DNA of 14,221 bases, taken from assembly GCA_031273545.1 (NCBI GenBank), contig JAISRQ010000138.1:1-14221 (forward strand), given 5' to 3'. Shown here piece after piece: positions 6,951-14,221 of the stretch. A program made the translations under genes and the position numbers. The stretch's first letter is position 1, and every line of letters begins with the position of its first letter. The stretch comes from Holosporales bacterium. GTDB lineage: Bacteria; Pseudomonadota; Alphaproteobacteria; BNTO01. Under the pieces are notes generated by a model that saw only the letters and a list, made by a program, of their open reading frames with translations, searched no databases and was not told where the DNA came from.

Positions 6951-7928
6951 ATGATCATCACACGCTCGCCACTTCGCATATCCCTGGGCGGCGGCGGCAC
7001 GGATCTTCCGTCCTATTATCGGAAACACGAGGGCTTTCTGATCGCCGGCGCTATCGATAAATATGTGTATGTCTCCATCCTGCGGCCTTTCACTGAGGGT
7101 ATTTTCCTGAAATATTCCCAACTAGAGAATGTGAAACGGGCAGAGGACATTAAACATCCTATCATAAGGGAAGCCCTTTTGATGCAGGAGCTGAAAACCC
7201 CACAGATAGAGATAACCACGATAACGGACATCCCCGCCGGCACCGGCCTTGGGTCCTCTGGTTCTTTCACCACCGCATTGATAAGGGCGCTTTACGCCCA
7301 TCGCAAAAAACACATTCTTGCCGAGAGCCTGGCCGAGATGGCCTGCCACATCGAGATCGACAGGCTGGGCGAGCCGGTTGGCAAGCAGGATCAATACATA
7401 GCGGCCTTCGGCGGGCTCACGGCATTCACTTTCCACAAGGACGACTCCGTGTCGTCCGAGCCTTTGAAAATACCCATCGAGACCGTGTTCAACCTGGAGG
7501 ACGGCCTGCTGCTTTTCTTCACTGGTTTTTCGCGCAGCGCCGGGTCGATTTTAAAAGACCAGCACGTCCGCTCGCAAAAAAACGACTCCGACATGCTTGA
7601 CAACCTCCACTACGTCAAGGATTTGGGATACAGGAGCAAAGAAGCGCTCGAGGGCGGCGACATCGAGCGCTTCGGCAAGCTCATGGACGAGCACTGGCAG
7701 CACAAGCGGAAACGCTCGCACGGCATGAGCAACCCCGAGATAGACAACTGGTACGGCATGGCCATGGACAACGGCGCGGTCGGCGGAAAGCTGGTCGGCG
7801 CCGGCGGAGGCGGTTTTCTGATGTTCCTAGCGCGCGACACAGCCCTCCTGCGTCGGGCCATGAACAAAGCGGGCCTGGAGGAAGTCCGCTTCCGCTTCGA
7901 CTACGAAGGGACAAAGGTTTTGCTCTAA
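6951..7928 (+). CDS. GHMP sugar kinase, HddA-like (D-glycero-D-manno-heptose 7-phosphate kinase family)
   Basis: A 325-residue GHMP-superfamily kinase. The N-terminus MIITRSPLRISLGGGGTDLP (residues 1-20) is the hallmark of the HddA branch. PAGTGLGSSGS (95-105) is the ATP-binding GHMP motif 2, GKQDQY (144-149) a conserved substrate-side motif, and GAGGGGF (283-289) motif 3. HddA phosphorylates O-1 of D-glycero-D-manno-heptose 7-phosphate on the way to GDP-heptose; related kinases act on other sugars, so heptose is probable rather than proven. AAGGAGGG at 6936-6943 is seven bases before the ATG, a strong ribosome site. It is the most GC-rich part sampled in the window (150 of 240 bases at 7681-7920), in sharp contrast with both neighbours. 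Its stop overlaps the stop of the convergent membrane protein. Confidence 0.87.
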   Translation: MIITRSPLRISLGGGGTDLPSYYRKHEGFLIAGAIDKYVYVSILRPFTEGIFLKYSQLENVKRAEDIKHPIIREALLMQELKTPQIEITTITDIPAGTGLGSSGSFTTALIRALYAHRKKHILAESLAEMACHIEIDRLGEPVGKQDQYIAAFGGLTAFTFHKDDSVSSEPLKIPIETVFNLEDGLLLFFTGFSRSAGSILKDQHVRSQKNDSDMLDNLHYVKDLGYRSKEALEGGDIERFGKLMDEHWQHKRKRSHGMSNPEIDNWYGMAMDNGAVGGKLVGAGGGGFLMFLARDTALLRRAMNKAGLEEVRFRFDYEGTKVLL

Positions 7929-10108
7929 TCATAAGGCTCAACAATAAATGAATCAAATCTAATATCATCGCTTTCTCCTACAAAAATTCTAAATTCGTAG
8001 TCTTTATCGTCTTCGGAAAGATCAAAAACTTCTTGCAAGAGCATATCACTTGTAGTCGTTGAGTCGTTCAACGGGAAAACAAACCAAGTTCTTCCGCCTT
8101 GTGACGATACTATATCGACATAAGCTTCATCCAGCTTATATGCGTGTCCATTTACAGTTAGCTTATATTTACCTGCCACCAACCGAATATAGGGGCCAAA
8201 TACCAAATACCCCGCTCGTCCAGTTGAAAACAAACTGTCGCTTTTTTTATTGCCTACAACAGTAGGCAAATTCCTCGCAAAAAAAACATGATCAAGTGTC
8301 ATTCGATTGTTTTCTTCGAAGGATTTAGCAAATATTGCCTCGCTCACTCGTTTCCCTCGTGGTTTGAATTTGAACAAATCGAATGATGTATTTTTTCTAA
8401 CCACCAGAAACAATCTGAATTGCGGATCGATGCCCATTATAAAATCATCGCCATTTTTTTCAATTTGCTCTGGTGCGAAAGTAAAATATATTCCGTCACA
8501 ATTTAGATTTTTCCACTCGGCATAATTCATCCTCTTATAGTCGTAATCGTACAAATAATATGCATAAAGCGGATATCTTTCGAATGTGCCACTGGCATAA
8601 TACGCCTCTGTGTCAAAACCAATCGTTGTACCGATAGGGAAAGTTTCTCTTATAAAATTCATAAATTCTGGCCTGTCGAAGTTCTTCACATAATACACAT
8701 GGTGTTTGTTTTGAAATGAGATACATACAATGAAAACCAGCATCATGATAAAAAAAGATTTTTTTCTCAGAAGAACCGCTATCAAAGATATAAACAGCCC
8801 GCCCAGCGTCCATACATAATAATAACGGTTTGCCCAGCCAAACCCAAACAAGGCAATTGGCCAATAACTTACGAGATTTATATCATTTATATTACCGTAT
8901 ATTTCGACGAAAGATACTTTTAAAATAAAGACAAACAACGAGGATATAAACAATGAAAGAAAAACCAACCTCTGGGGAATTTTATTAAAATCGAAGGATG
9001 CCACACTTATACCCAACACGGGGAACAAAACCATCTCTCCATATCTTCCATTAAACAACCAATTGAAATAAAGTGCATTAGGCGATAATGCTTTTGAAGC
9101 AATAATTCCGGTAAGTGAAATGGCTGCTAAAAATGATAATCCTATAAAAATAAAGATCAGATAAACATTGCTGTAGGTGTTGCGCTTTTTAAATTCGAGA
9201 TATGCCTTGATGAAAAAAAGATTAAAAATACCAAATGTAGCCACGTTGAAATATGTTAAGTTTCCGAGATAATGCAGTGAAAAATTTAAAAACGCACGTA
9301 TTTCAAGTAGCCATGATAAGAATTCTAATGGATTTCCGTAACCAGTTGCATGTGGATCAATTGTCGGATCCATTGTAATGCAAATCCATGGATGCACAAC
9401 TCTCACGTAGAATAAAACCATAAAACAAACTATCAAAATCTGTATTACATAATAATTAAATTTTCGTTTTCTTCCATAAAGCAACGTTACATAATATGAT
9501 GCAGCAACGCATAAACCGGCTGGGTGAATCCAGGATGTATAGCCGACCAAAAAGGCATTTAGGAAGTGCCAGCGAAAATCAGCACACTCAAGGCATTTTA
9601 TTAATGTCCACACTCCAAGCATAAAAAAGAAAACAAAAGCGGTTGTCGATAAAGCATAGCCACTGAAAGTTATGAAACCAGGATAAATGGCACATACCAG
9701 TATTTTGGGCAAAATACTTTTAACACTCTTTTCTGGAAAAACATAAGCCAACACATAAAATAAAATTGTAAATGATATTCCCCACATTGCTGCGTTAACA
9801 AGCAAAATTCCCTTCCAAATTACAAAAGGATCTGAAAAGATGCGGAACAATGGGGCTATCAAAAAAGAGTATCCAGCGTACCATCCGGTAGCCATATCGG
9901 TAGGATATCCCGCGATTGCAGCGGCCTTTGATAAATAGCCAATTTCGTCGGATAGATACATTGGCCCCTCTATTTTCAAATTGAAAATAAAATAAACCAA
10001 GAAAACCACAATACCAAACACCCTTGGAACTAAAGCCATATGAATCTTAGATTTTTCAATAGAAATTAGTCTATTAAATCTCAGAGTGGGCAAATTATTC
10101 CAAAACAT
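7925..10108 (-). CDS. GT-C type membrane glycosyltransferase with C-terminal beta-sandwich domain
   Basis: A 727-residue protein with roughly a dozen hydrophobic segments between residues 28 and 465, then a soluble C-terminal part. SDEIGYL at 53-59 sits just after the first membrane span, where GT-C enzymes of the ArnT/PMT type keep their acidic catalytic residues (here D54-E55). NGRYGEMVLFP near 353-363 also fits that architecture. GPYIRLVAGKYKLTVNGHA (638-656) begins a beta-sandwich resembling carbohydrate-binding domains found at the ends of glycan-assembly proteins. It probably transfers a sugar from a polyprenyl-phosphate donor on the outer face of the inner membrane. ATG at 10108 is two bases after the upstream gene's stop and no clear Shine-Dalgarno is seen, so coupling is likely; the in-frame ATG at 10039 is an alternative. 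AT-rich (80 of 240 bases GC at 9001-9240). Confidence 0.75.
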   Translation of the reverse strand: MFWNNLPTLRFNRLISIEKSKIHMALVPRVFGIVVFLVYFIFNLKIEGPMYLSDEIGYLSKAAAIAGYPTDMATGWYAGYSFLIAPLFRIFSDPFVIWKGILLVNAAMWGISFTILFYVLAYVFPEKSVKSILPKILVCAIYPGFITFSGYALSTTAFVFFFMLGVWTLIKCLECADFRWHFLNAFLVGYTSWIHPAGLCVAASYYVTLLYGRKRKFNYYVIQILIVCFMVLFYVRVVHPWICITMDPTIDPHATGYGNPLEFLSWLLEIRAFLNFSLHYLGNLTYFNVATFGIFNLFFIKAYLEFKKRNTYSNVYLIFIFIGLSFLAAISLTGIIASKALSPNALYFNWLFNGRYGEMVLFPVLGISVASFDFNKIPQRLVFLSLFISSLFVFILKVSFVEIYGNINDINLVSYWPIALFGFGWANRYYYVWTLGGLFISLIAVLLRKKSFFIMMLVFIVCISFQNKHHVYYVKNFDRPEFMNFIRETFPIGTTIGFDTEAYYASGTFERYPLYAYYLYDYDYKRMNYAEWKNLNCDGIYFTFAPEQIEKNGDDFIMGIDPQFRLFLVVRKNTSFDLFKFKPRGKRVSEAIFAKSFEENNRMTLDHVFFARNLPTVVGNKKSDSLFSTGRAGYLVFGPYIRLVAGKYKLTVNGHAYKLDEAYVDIVSSQGGRTWFVFPLNDSTTTSDMLLQEVFDLSEDDKDYEFRIFVGESDDIRFDSFIVEPYD

Positions 10109-10110
10109 AG

Positions 10111-12327
10111 TTAATGTGGATACACCGATCTGTTGAAATGTATTGCATGAAACCCTACGGCCAGTTTCCGCCAGTCATCATTAATTCCAAGCGCTCCTGG
10201 TTCCATCGCATCGAGGAATTGAAATTTCAATTTGAGCGGAGCACCGCCTGATTCGGGCGCCATAAAGTTTAAGGTTTTTACTTCTGGTTCTGTAAGTACC
10301 CACGAATCAACTTTTTTATCATTGATAAATATTTCAACTCGTTGTTTTTTTAATATTTCGCCACAAAGAAAAGGAAAAACATCGAAACGCGCGGTAATCG
10401 CTTCGTCTTCGACATTGTCAGCGTAAAAAGTCAACGCCGCTTCATTCCCGTCGCTCCATCGGTAGGCTTTCCCCGCTTGAAAAGAACTGGATGTTTCCGG
10501 CGTTGAAAAACCATAATCAATATATAAGCCGGATACATTTTGGCCCAAATCGATCTTATTGTTATCGATATCCTTAAAATCGACATCTCGTATATCAATA
10601 ACAGAAAATAAATCGTTTTCACATATCTTTGTTGTCCCGTTAACACTAGCAATGGAATTCAACAGCAAACCACCGCGATCCTTATATCCTCTTTTATCCA
10701 CCCAAACAGCATCAAATCTGAACTTTTTTGCATAATAAATCAATTCAGAACCATCTAAAGCACAAATGATATTTAAATTCTTTTTTGCCTCGGGAAGCAC
10801 GGCAAAAGTTGACCAATTATACCCATCAGACAGCAGATATGGCAAAAGTTCTCCAAAATACAATCCAGCCTCGACGGCTGATGGTAAAAGTGAAGTGATA
10901 GAACAAAATGGCATATACAGAAAATTGGTTCCGTTGGGAAGAGTCTCTTGAACCTTGTCCAATATCTCGCGAGTGTAAGTTAAGCTATCGTCCTTTGAAT
11001 AATCAGGCAGTTTTTTCCACACGCGCTGGTCATATAAACCATACACCAACAAAGAGACCATACAAAAAGACCATATACACTTCGAACGTTTTGCTTTTGT
11101 AAATTTCGATTCAAGATGTGAAAAAATAACCGCCATAGTAGCCGCACAGTAAAAAGCTATATAAAGTGAAATCCTATTTAGAGCCCTCACGGAAGGCGAA
11201 ATCAACAGATTGAAAATGGAACCAAAGCCTCCAATTGTACTCCATAGGACGCATGCAGTCACCAATAACGCAAAAGAAGTAATATATGGGGGTTCTTGTT
11301 TTTGTCCAAATCCAATTCTGCCCATCGAAAACAAGTTTATAAAAAGTAATAAAAAACCCAAGGAGAATAGCGTTCCTAATTTTGCAGCCATGTTTTCAGT
11401 AGATAAAGGATAATCGGCAGCACTTACTTTTCTCGACACTCGCCGCAACATTGACCTCGGATTTATATCCACCGGCGTCAATAGATCACGAATGCGAAGT
11501 CCATAATAATCTGCCTCTGCCGGATGCCTCATCATATTTTCAGCGCCAGGATATTTGTGCCACAGGTAAAAGGTGGGGGCAAGGTTTATAAGGAAACCAC
11601 CCAGCATGATCGCTAAAAGGAGGCACCCGCTCAGGATTTGTTTTTTGGGTTCCGCGCTTCTGATCGACCCAAATATTATTGCGACAAAAAAACAAAACGC
11701 TGCGAAAAAAACGGTATATACATAAGAAAATGCACAGATAAAGACTAAAACATTAAGAATAATCAAACGGGGCTTGGATAGTTTTCGAAGTCGGTCCGAA
11801 AGGATCAACGCAGCCGATGCCGCAAGCGGCGGAATAGCGTGAAAAAGGACTTGCATATGGGATATATGATTATAATAAAGTGCGGGAAGAAACGCATACA
11901 AGATTGAAAAAACAAACGCCGTAAGACGAGATACATCAAAGAGCCTAATGCAGAAAAAAGCAAAAACCACCGTTAAAATGTTAGATATCATTACCTCAAT
12001 ACTTGCCACTGCAAAACAATTATCCGTGAAAAACGATGCGATTTTAAGCAATACATAATCCAAATGGCCTGGGGCAGGATACGCCAGAGGGTAGTAACCG
12101 TAGGGAAAAGAAAGAGATGGATCGCTCCACCACCACCCCGTTTTCAATATGATTTTTGAAAGGGCGTAAGGGTAAAACTCGTCTCCATAGAGGCTTATCG
12201 GTGCACTGAAATTCCAGTTCCACGTACGGAAAAAACACATAAAGGCAAAAAAAGTCGTTATAACCAGCGGAATATAATATAACAAATCTGATGATATATT
12301 CGTTTTGAGCTTATTATTATCATTCAC
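10111..12327 (-). CDS. GT-C type membrane protein with C-terminal jelly-roll domain
   Basis: A 738-residue protein with about ten or more membrane segments up to residue ~430. LYGDEFYPYAL (47-57) places acidic D49-E50 after the first span, and the loop PYGYYPLAYPAPGHLDYVLL (75-94) resembles the N-terminal membrane part of phosphoglycerol-transferase-like and YfhO-like glycan enzymes. EADYYGLRIRDLLTP (271-285) is another recurring motif of that group. The soluble part contains FDAVWVDKRGYKDRGG (538-553), then a beta-sandwich from ~600 to the end, with the pattern RW..G..A.L.F and a closing LGINDDWRKLAVGFHAI. The start is GTG at 12327, with a GGGGGG ribosome site seven bases upstream on the minus strand. 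It is first of a two-gene unit with the protein encoded at 7925-10108. The role is probably sugar or substituent transfer at the periplasmic face; donor unknown. Confidence 0.75.
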   Translation of the reverse strand: MNDNNKLKTNISSDLLYYIPLVITTFFAFMCFFRTWNWNFSAPISLYGDEFYPYALSKIILKTGWWWSDPSLSFPYGYYPLAYPAPGHLDYVLLKIASFFTDNCFAVASIEVMISNILTVVFAFFCIRLFDVSRLTAFVFSILYAFLPALYYNHISHMQVLFHAIPPLAASAALILSDRLRKLSKPRLIILNVLVFICAFSYVYTVFFAAFCFFVAIIFGSIRSAEPKKQILSGCLLLAIMLGGFLINLAPTFYLWHKYPGAENMMRHPAEADYYGLRIRDLLTPVDINPRSMLRRVSRKVSAADYPLSTENMAAKLGTLFSLGFLLLFINLFSMGRIGFGQKQEPPYITSFALLVTACVLWSTIGGFGSIFNLLISPSVRALNRISLYIAFYCAATMAVIFSHLESKFTKAKRSKCIWSFCMVSLLVYGLYDQRVWKKLPDYSKDDSLTYTREILDKVQETLPNGTNFLYMPFCSITSLLPSAVEAGLYFGELLPYLLSDGYNWSTFAVLPEAKKNLNIICALDGSELIYYAKKFRFDAVWVDKRGYKDRGGLLLNSIASVNGTTKICENDLFSVIDIRDVDFKDIDNNKIDLGQNVSGLYIDYGFSTPETSSSFQAGKAYRWSDGNEAALTFYADNVEDEAITARFDVFPFLCGEILKKQRVEIFINDKKVDSWVLTEPEVKTLNFMAPESGGAPLKLKFQFLDAMEPGALGINDDWRKLAVGFHAIHFNRSVYPH

Positions 12328-12334
12328 AATATTT

Positions 12335-12340
12335 CCCCCC
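12335..12340 (-). promoter_or_regulatory. Ribosome binding site for the GTG start at 12327
   Basis: On the minus strand AAGGGGGG ends seven bases before the GTG codon at 12327-12325. It supports this non-ATG start; the ATG at 12323 is in another frame. Confidence 0.55.
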
Positions 12341-12421
12341 TTAGGTTCTATAACGCATTATTTTCCCAAATATGAACTCCATCTAATAAGGCCCATTCAT
12401 CGAAGTTCACCGCTTATATCC

Positions 12422-12450
12422 TTGCCAAGAAGGAGTATAACATTTAACAT
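12422..12450 (+). promoter_or_regulatory. Candidate sigma-70-like promoter for gmd
   Basis: TTGCCA at 12422-12427 (five of six bases match the -35 consensus) and TAACAT at 12445-12450 (four of six match the -10) are 17 bases apart, the ideal spacing. Transcription would start near 12457, leaving a leader of about 40 bases before the gmd ATG. The site lies in the 168-base divergent gap at 12328-12495. I see no convincing promoter for the minus-strand pair in the same gap. Confidence 0.4.
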
Positions 12451-12495
12451 CTTCACGTCAACTATCCGACTCTTCACAGAAACGGAGGGATCGTT

Positions 12496-13539
12496 ATGGC
12501 AAAAAAGGCTCTCATTACAGGAATAACAGGACAGGATGGGTCGTATCTCGCAGAATTTCTCCTGCACAAAGGCTATGAAGTGCATGGCTTGATTCGTCGG
12601 TCCAGCGGGGCAAACCGATCGAGGATAGAACGCATTTGCAGCAACGAGGAGATAATGGACAAGCGTTTTTTCCTCCACTATGGCGACCTCGACAACTCTT
12701 CTGGGATATTTGAAATTGTCCAGAGCGTCCGCCCCGACGAGCTGTATAACCTGGGGGGGCAGAGCCATGTCGGGATGAGCTTCGACTTGCCCGAATACAC
12801 AGGCGATGTCTCTGGCCTTGCCGTCACGAGGTTGCTGGAGGCGATACGAAAAACCGACACACCTTGCAGGTTTTATCAAGCGTCGAGTTCCGAACTCTTC
12901 GGTTCGACGCCACCTCCGCAGTCAGAGGCGTCTCCATTCCATCCGCGAAGCCCGTATGCGGTGTCGAAGCTTTATGGCTACTGGGCCACGGTTAACTACA
13001 GAGAGGCTTATGGCCTTCACGCCAGCAACGGCATACTGTTCAACCACGAATCCCCAAGACGTGGGGAAGACTTCGTGACCAGAAAAATAACCCGTGCCGT
13101 GGCGCGCATTCTGGCTGGAGATCAGAAAAAACTGATGATGGGTAATATCGAAGGCAGGAAAGATTGGGGGTTTGCCCCGGATTACGTCGAATGTATCTGG
13201 TTGATATTGCAGCAGGATGACGCTGATGACTATGTTATCGGCACTGGCGAAGACCATTCGGTTAAGGATTTTCTGGCCCTGGCTTTCGAATACGTCGGGC
13301 TGGATTGGCGTAAATACGTAGAGATCGACCCCAAATTTTTCAGGCCGTCAGAGGTAAGCAGCATACGGGCCGACATCACGAAGGCTAAAAAGAGCCTCAA
13401 ATGGGCACCCAAAGTGAGCTTCGAAGAATTAGCACACATCATGATGGATTACGAGCTTACTTCGGAAGGACTTGTTGGACCGGGGAAAGGATTTGAGTGT
13501 CTGCGAGAAAAAAAATTCAATTGGATTGGCGAGATATGA
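12496..13539 (+). CDS. gmd: GDP-mannose 4,6-dehydratase
   Basis: A 347-residue protein of normal length for Gmd. GITGQDGSYL (9-18) is the characteristic NADP-binding start. The catalytic set is S131 and E133 in QASSSELFG, with Y154 and K158 in SPYAVSKLYGYW; Ser replaces the more common Thr at 131, a conservative change. NGILFNHESPRRG, VTRKITRAVARI and GRKDWGFAPDYVE are family signatures. It converts GDP-D-mannose to GDP-4-keto-6-deoxy-D-mannose, the precursor of GDP-fucose, GDP-rhamnose, GDP-perosamine and others. GGAGGGA at 12484-12490 precedes the ATG by five bases. It stands alone on its strand, with a divergent pair upstream and a convergent gene downstream. No obvious partner reductase, epimerase or aminotransferase for its product is in the window, so that step must be encoded elsewhere. 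Confidence 0.95.
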   Translation: MAKKALITGITGQDGSYLAEFLLHKGYEVHGLIRRSSGANRSRIERICSNEEIMDKRFFLHYGDLDNSSGIFEIVQSVRPDELYNLGGQSHVGMSFDLPEYTGDVSGLAVTRLLEAIRKTDTPCRFYQASSSELFGSTPPPQSEASPFHPRSPYAVSKLYGYWATVNYREAYGLHASNGILFNHESPRRGEDFVTRKITRAVARILAGDQKKLMMGNIEGRKDWGFAPDYVECIWLILQQDDADDYVIGTGEDHSVKDFLALAFEYVGLDWRKYVEIDPKFFRPSEVSSIRADITKAKKSLKWAPKVSFEELAHIMMDYELTSEGLVGPGKGFECLREKKFNWIGEI

Positions 13540-13573
13540 CAAGATCATCGCGTTTGTTGCAAATTATTTTACA

Positions 13574-14116
13574 TTATTTTTGAGCAATAACTGCATAGTT
13601 ACAATAATGAAGTCGCGCTTCCCTCATGTAATTGCCAAATACGGGCGCGGGCAAGAGATAAAGAACGTCAACAGCACTGAACCCGTACCACTGCGCCAGA
13701 AACGCCAAGTAGCCGCTTGGGATAGGGCGAACATGTGTTGGGTCTGTAAAAAATGTGTCAAATGACAATGGGTAAGAAGGATTGATCGTCTCTACTATAA
13801 GCACTCCTCCTGAAGAGAGTTTTTGATGAGCAAGGGAAAGCAGACGGATATGTTGATCTATTGGAATATGCTCTATGACCTGCAAAAGAGAGATGCCTGA
13901 AAATTCGCCGTTATACCCATCCAAAAAAGCAACCGCATCGGCACAACGGACATCAAGACCTTTTACAATACATCTGCCAACTTCTTCTTCGTTCATATCA
14001 ACTCCAATTGCTCGCAACCCTTTACTATGGACAAACGACAAAAACTCGCCGGCGCCACAGCCAATGTCGAGGAATGGCAATGATGAACTCAACGGCAGAT
14101 ACCGTAAATCCCCCAA
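13574..14116 (-). CDS. Class I SAM methyltransferase, N-terminus uncertain or truncated
   Basis: The clear frame encodes about 180 residues of a Methyltransf_23-type enzyme. LDIGCGAGEF (16-25) is motif I, GVDMNEEEV (38-46) motif II, LLQVIEHIP (77-85) motif IV, SSGGVLIVETINP (101-113) motif VI, and DPTHVRP (125-131) a conserved post-core signature of glycan-cluster methyltransferases. Relatives normally have several tens of residues before motif I; here only about 15 are available. The first usable start in frame is TTG at 14116 with no Shine-Dalgarno, and two in-frame TGA codons lie upstream at 14140-14138 and 14134-14132. A T6G5 run on the coding strand (14120-14110) sits at the start: one extra base there would join the frame to an ATG at 14151. 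So this may be a frameshifted gene, a sequencing error, or a truncated copy. It converges on gmd with a 34-base gap. Confidence 0.7.
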   Translation of the reverse strand: MGDLRYLPLSSSLPFLDIGCGAGEFLSFVHSKGLRAIGVDMNEEEVGRCIVKGLDVRCADAVAFLDGYNGEFSGISLLQVIEHIPIDQHIRLLSLAHQKLSSGGVLIVETINPSYPLSFDTFFTDPTHVRPIPSGYLAFLAQWYGFSAVDVLYLLPAPVFGNYMREARLHYCNYAVIAQK

Positions 14117-14137
14117 AAAATTATACGCAGGTCAGCA

Positions 14138-14221
14138 TCACACATTAACATTCAGCGCATCAAGAATATCTCGCTGCTGTCTGGATAATTCAGGATAGAC
14201 ATCTCTGTACCTGCCTTTGAA
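14138..14221 (-). CDS. C-terminal fragment of an unidentified minus-strand reading frame
   Basis: From the window edge a minus-strand frame stays open for 27 codons, then ends at TGA (14140-14138). The peptide begins FKGRYRDVYPELSRQQRDIL and is charged and helical in character. I do not recognise the family. It may be the tail of an upstream gene in the same minus-strand unit. Because it is in the same frame as the methyltransferase at 13574-14116, it could instead be that protein's lost N-terminus, broken by two TGA codons; the FKG...RQ...L pattern faintly recalls the region ahead of motif I in those enzymes. It is too short to decide. Confidence 0.35.
   Translation of the reverse strand, partial: FKGRYRDVYPELSRQQRDILDALNVNV

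Noticed and set aside
12397..12879. 160-residue minus-strand open frame over the gmd promoter and start
   Set aside because: It lies opposite the conserved N-terminus of gmd and has no family features.
12496..13539. Reading the dehydratase as a GDP-heptose dehydratase because an HddA-like kinase is nearby
   Set aside because: Its motifs follow canonical GDP-mannose dehydratases closely, and it is in a different transcription unit from the kinase. Sequence alone cannot exclude it, but it is not the best call.
13550..13610. Loose inverted repeat TTGTTGC / GCAATAA near the gmd end as a terminator
   Set aside because: A seven-pair stem with a wobble pair and a loop above 20 bases is unlikely to terminate transcription.
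14132..14140. UGA recoding (Sec or Trp) joining the edge fragment to the methyltransferase
   Set aside because: Other genes here, such as the radical SAM, epimerase, SDR and gmd genes, use TGA as a normal stop, and two UGA codons separated by a single codon do not resemble a selenocysteine site. A frameshift or separate genes is simpler.

Overview
The window is part of a surface-polysaccharide locus (LPS O-antigen, capsule or a similar glycan). It encodes nucleotide-sugar enzymes, glycosyltransferases, methyltransferases and a radical SAM protein. The enzyme set and the many purine-rich Shine-Dalgarno sites point to a bacterium, most likely Gram-negative. I cannot fix the phylum from this sequence alone. 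Base composition jumps sharply from gene to gene: counted 240-base samples run from about 33% GC at 9001-9240 to about 62% at 7681-7920. This is the mosaic expected of a locus assembled by repeated horizontal exchange.

Layout. A plus-strand run spans 3-7928. It holds the C-terminus of a transaldolase-like aldolase, a radical SAM protein, a family 2 glycosyltransferase, a GalE-like NAD-dependent epimerase, a UDP-glucose/GDP-mannose dehydrogenase homologue, an SDR, a Gfo/Idh/MocA oxidoreductase, a SAM methyltransferase and an HddA-like GHMP sugar kinase. Gaps are short or overlapping from 1204 to 6159, so those genes look like one operon. Two large minus-strand membrane proteins with GT-C architecture (7925-10108 and 10111-12327) form a tandem pair and meet the kinase stop to stop. 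A 168-base divergent region with a plausible plus-strand promoter separates them from gmd (12496-13539). A minus-strand methyltransferase (13574-14116) with an unclear N-terminus follows, and the window ends in the tail of an unidentified minus-strand reading frame.

How the genes may work together. The kinase, aldolase, dehydrogenase homologue, SDR, Gfo/Idh/MocA enzyme and epimerase look like a pathway for an unusual activated sugar. The family 2 transferase probably moves a sugar onto a nucleotide- or lipid-linked acceptor. The two GT-C proteins probably use polyprenyl-phosphate sugars on the outer side of the inner membrane. The methyltransferases may cap or decorate the glycan. The most unusual point is that the dehydrogenase homologue has Thr where the family has its catalytic Cys. 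A two-electron, aldehyde-forming reaction feeding an aldolase is possible but speculative. No flippase, polymerase, ABC exporter, mobile element, RNA gene or CRISPR array was seen.
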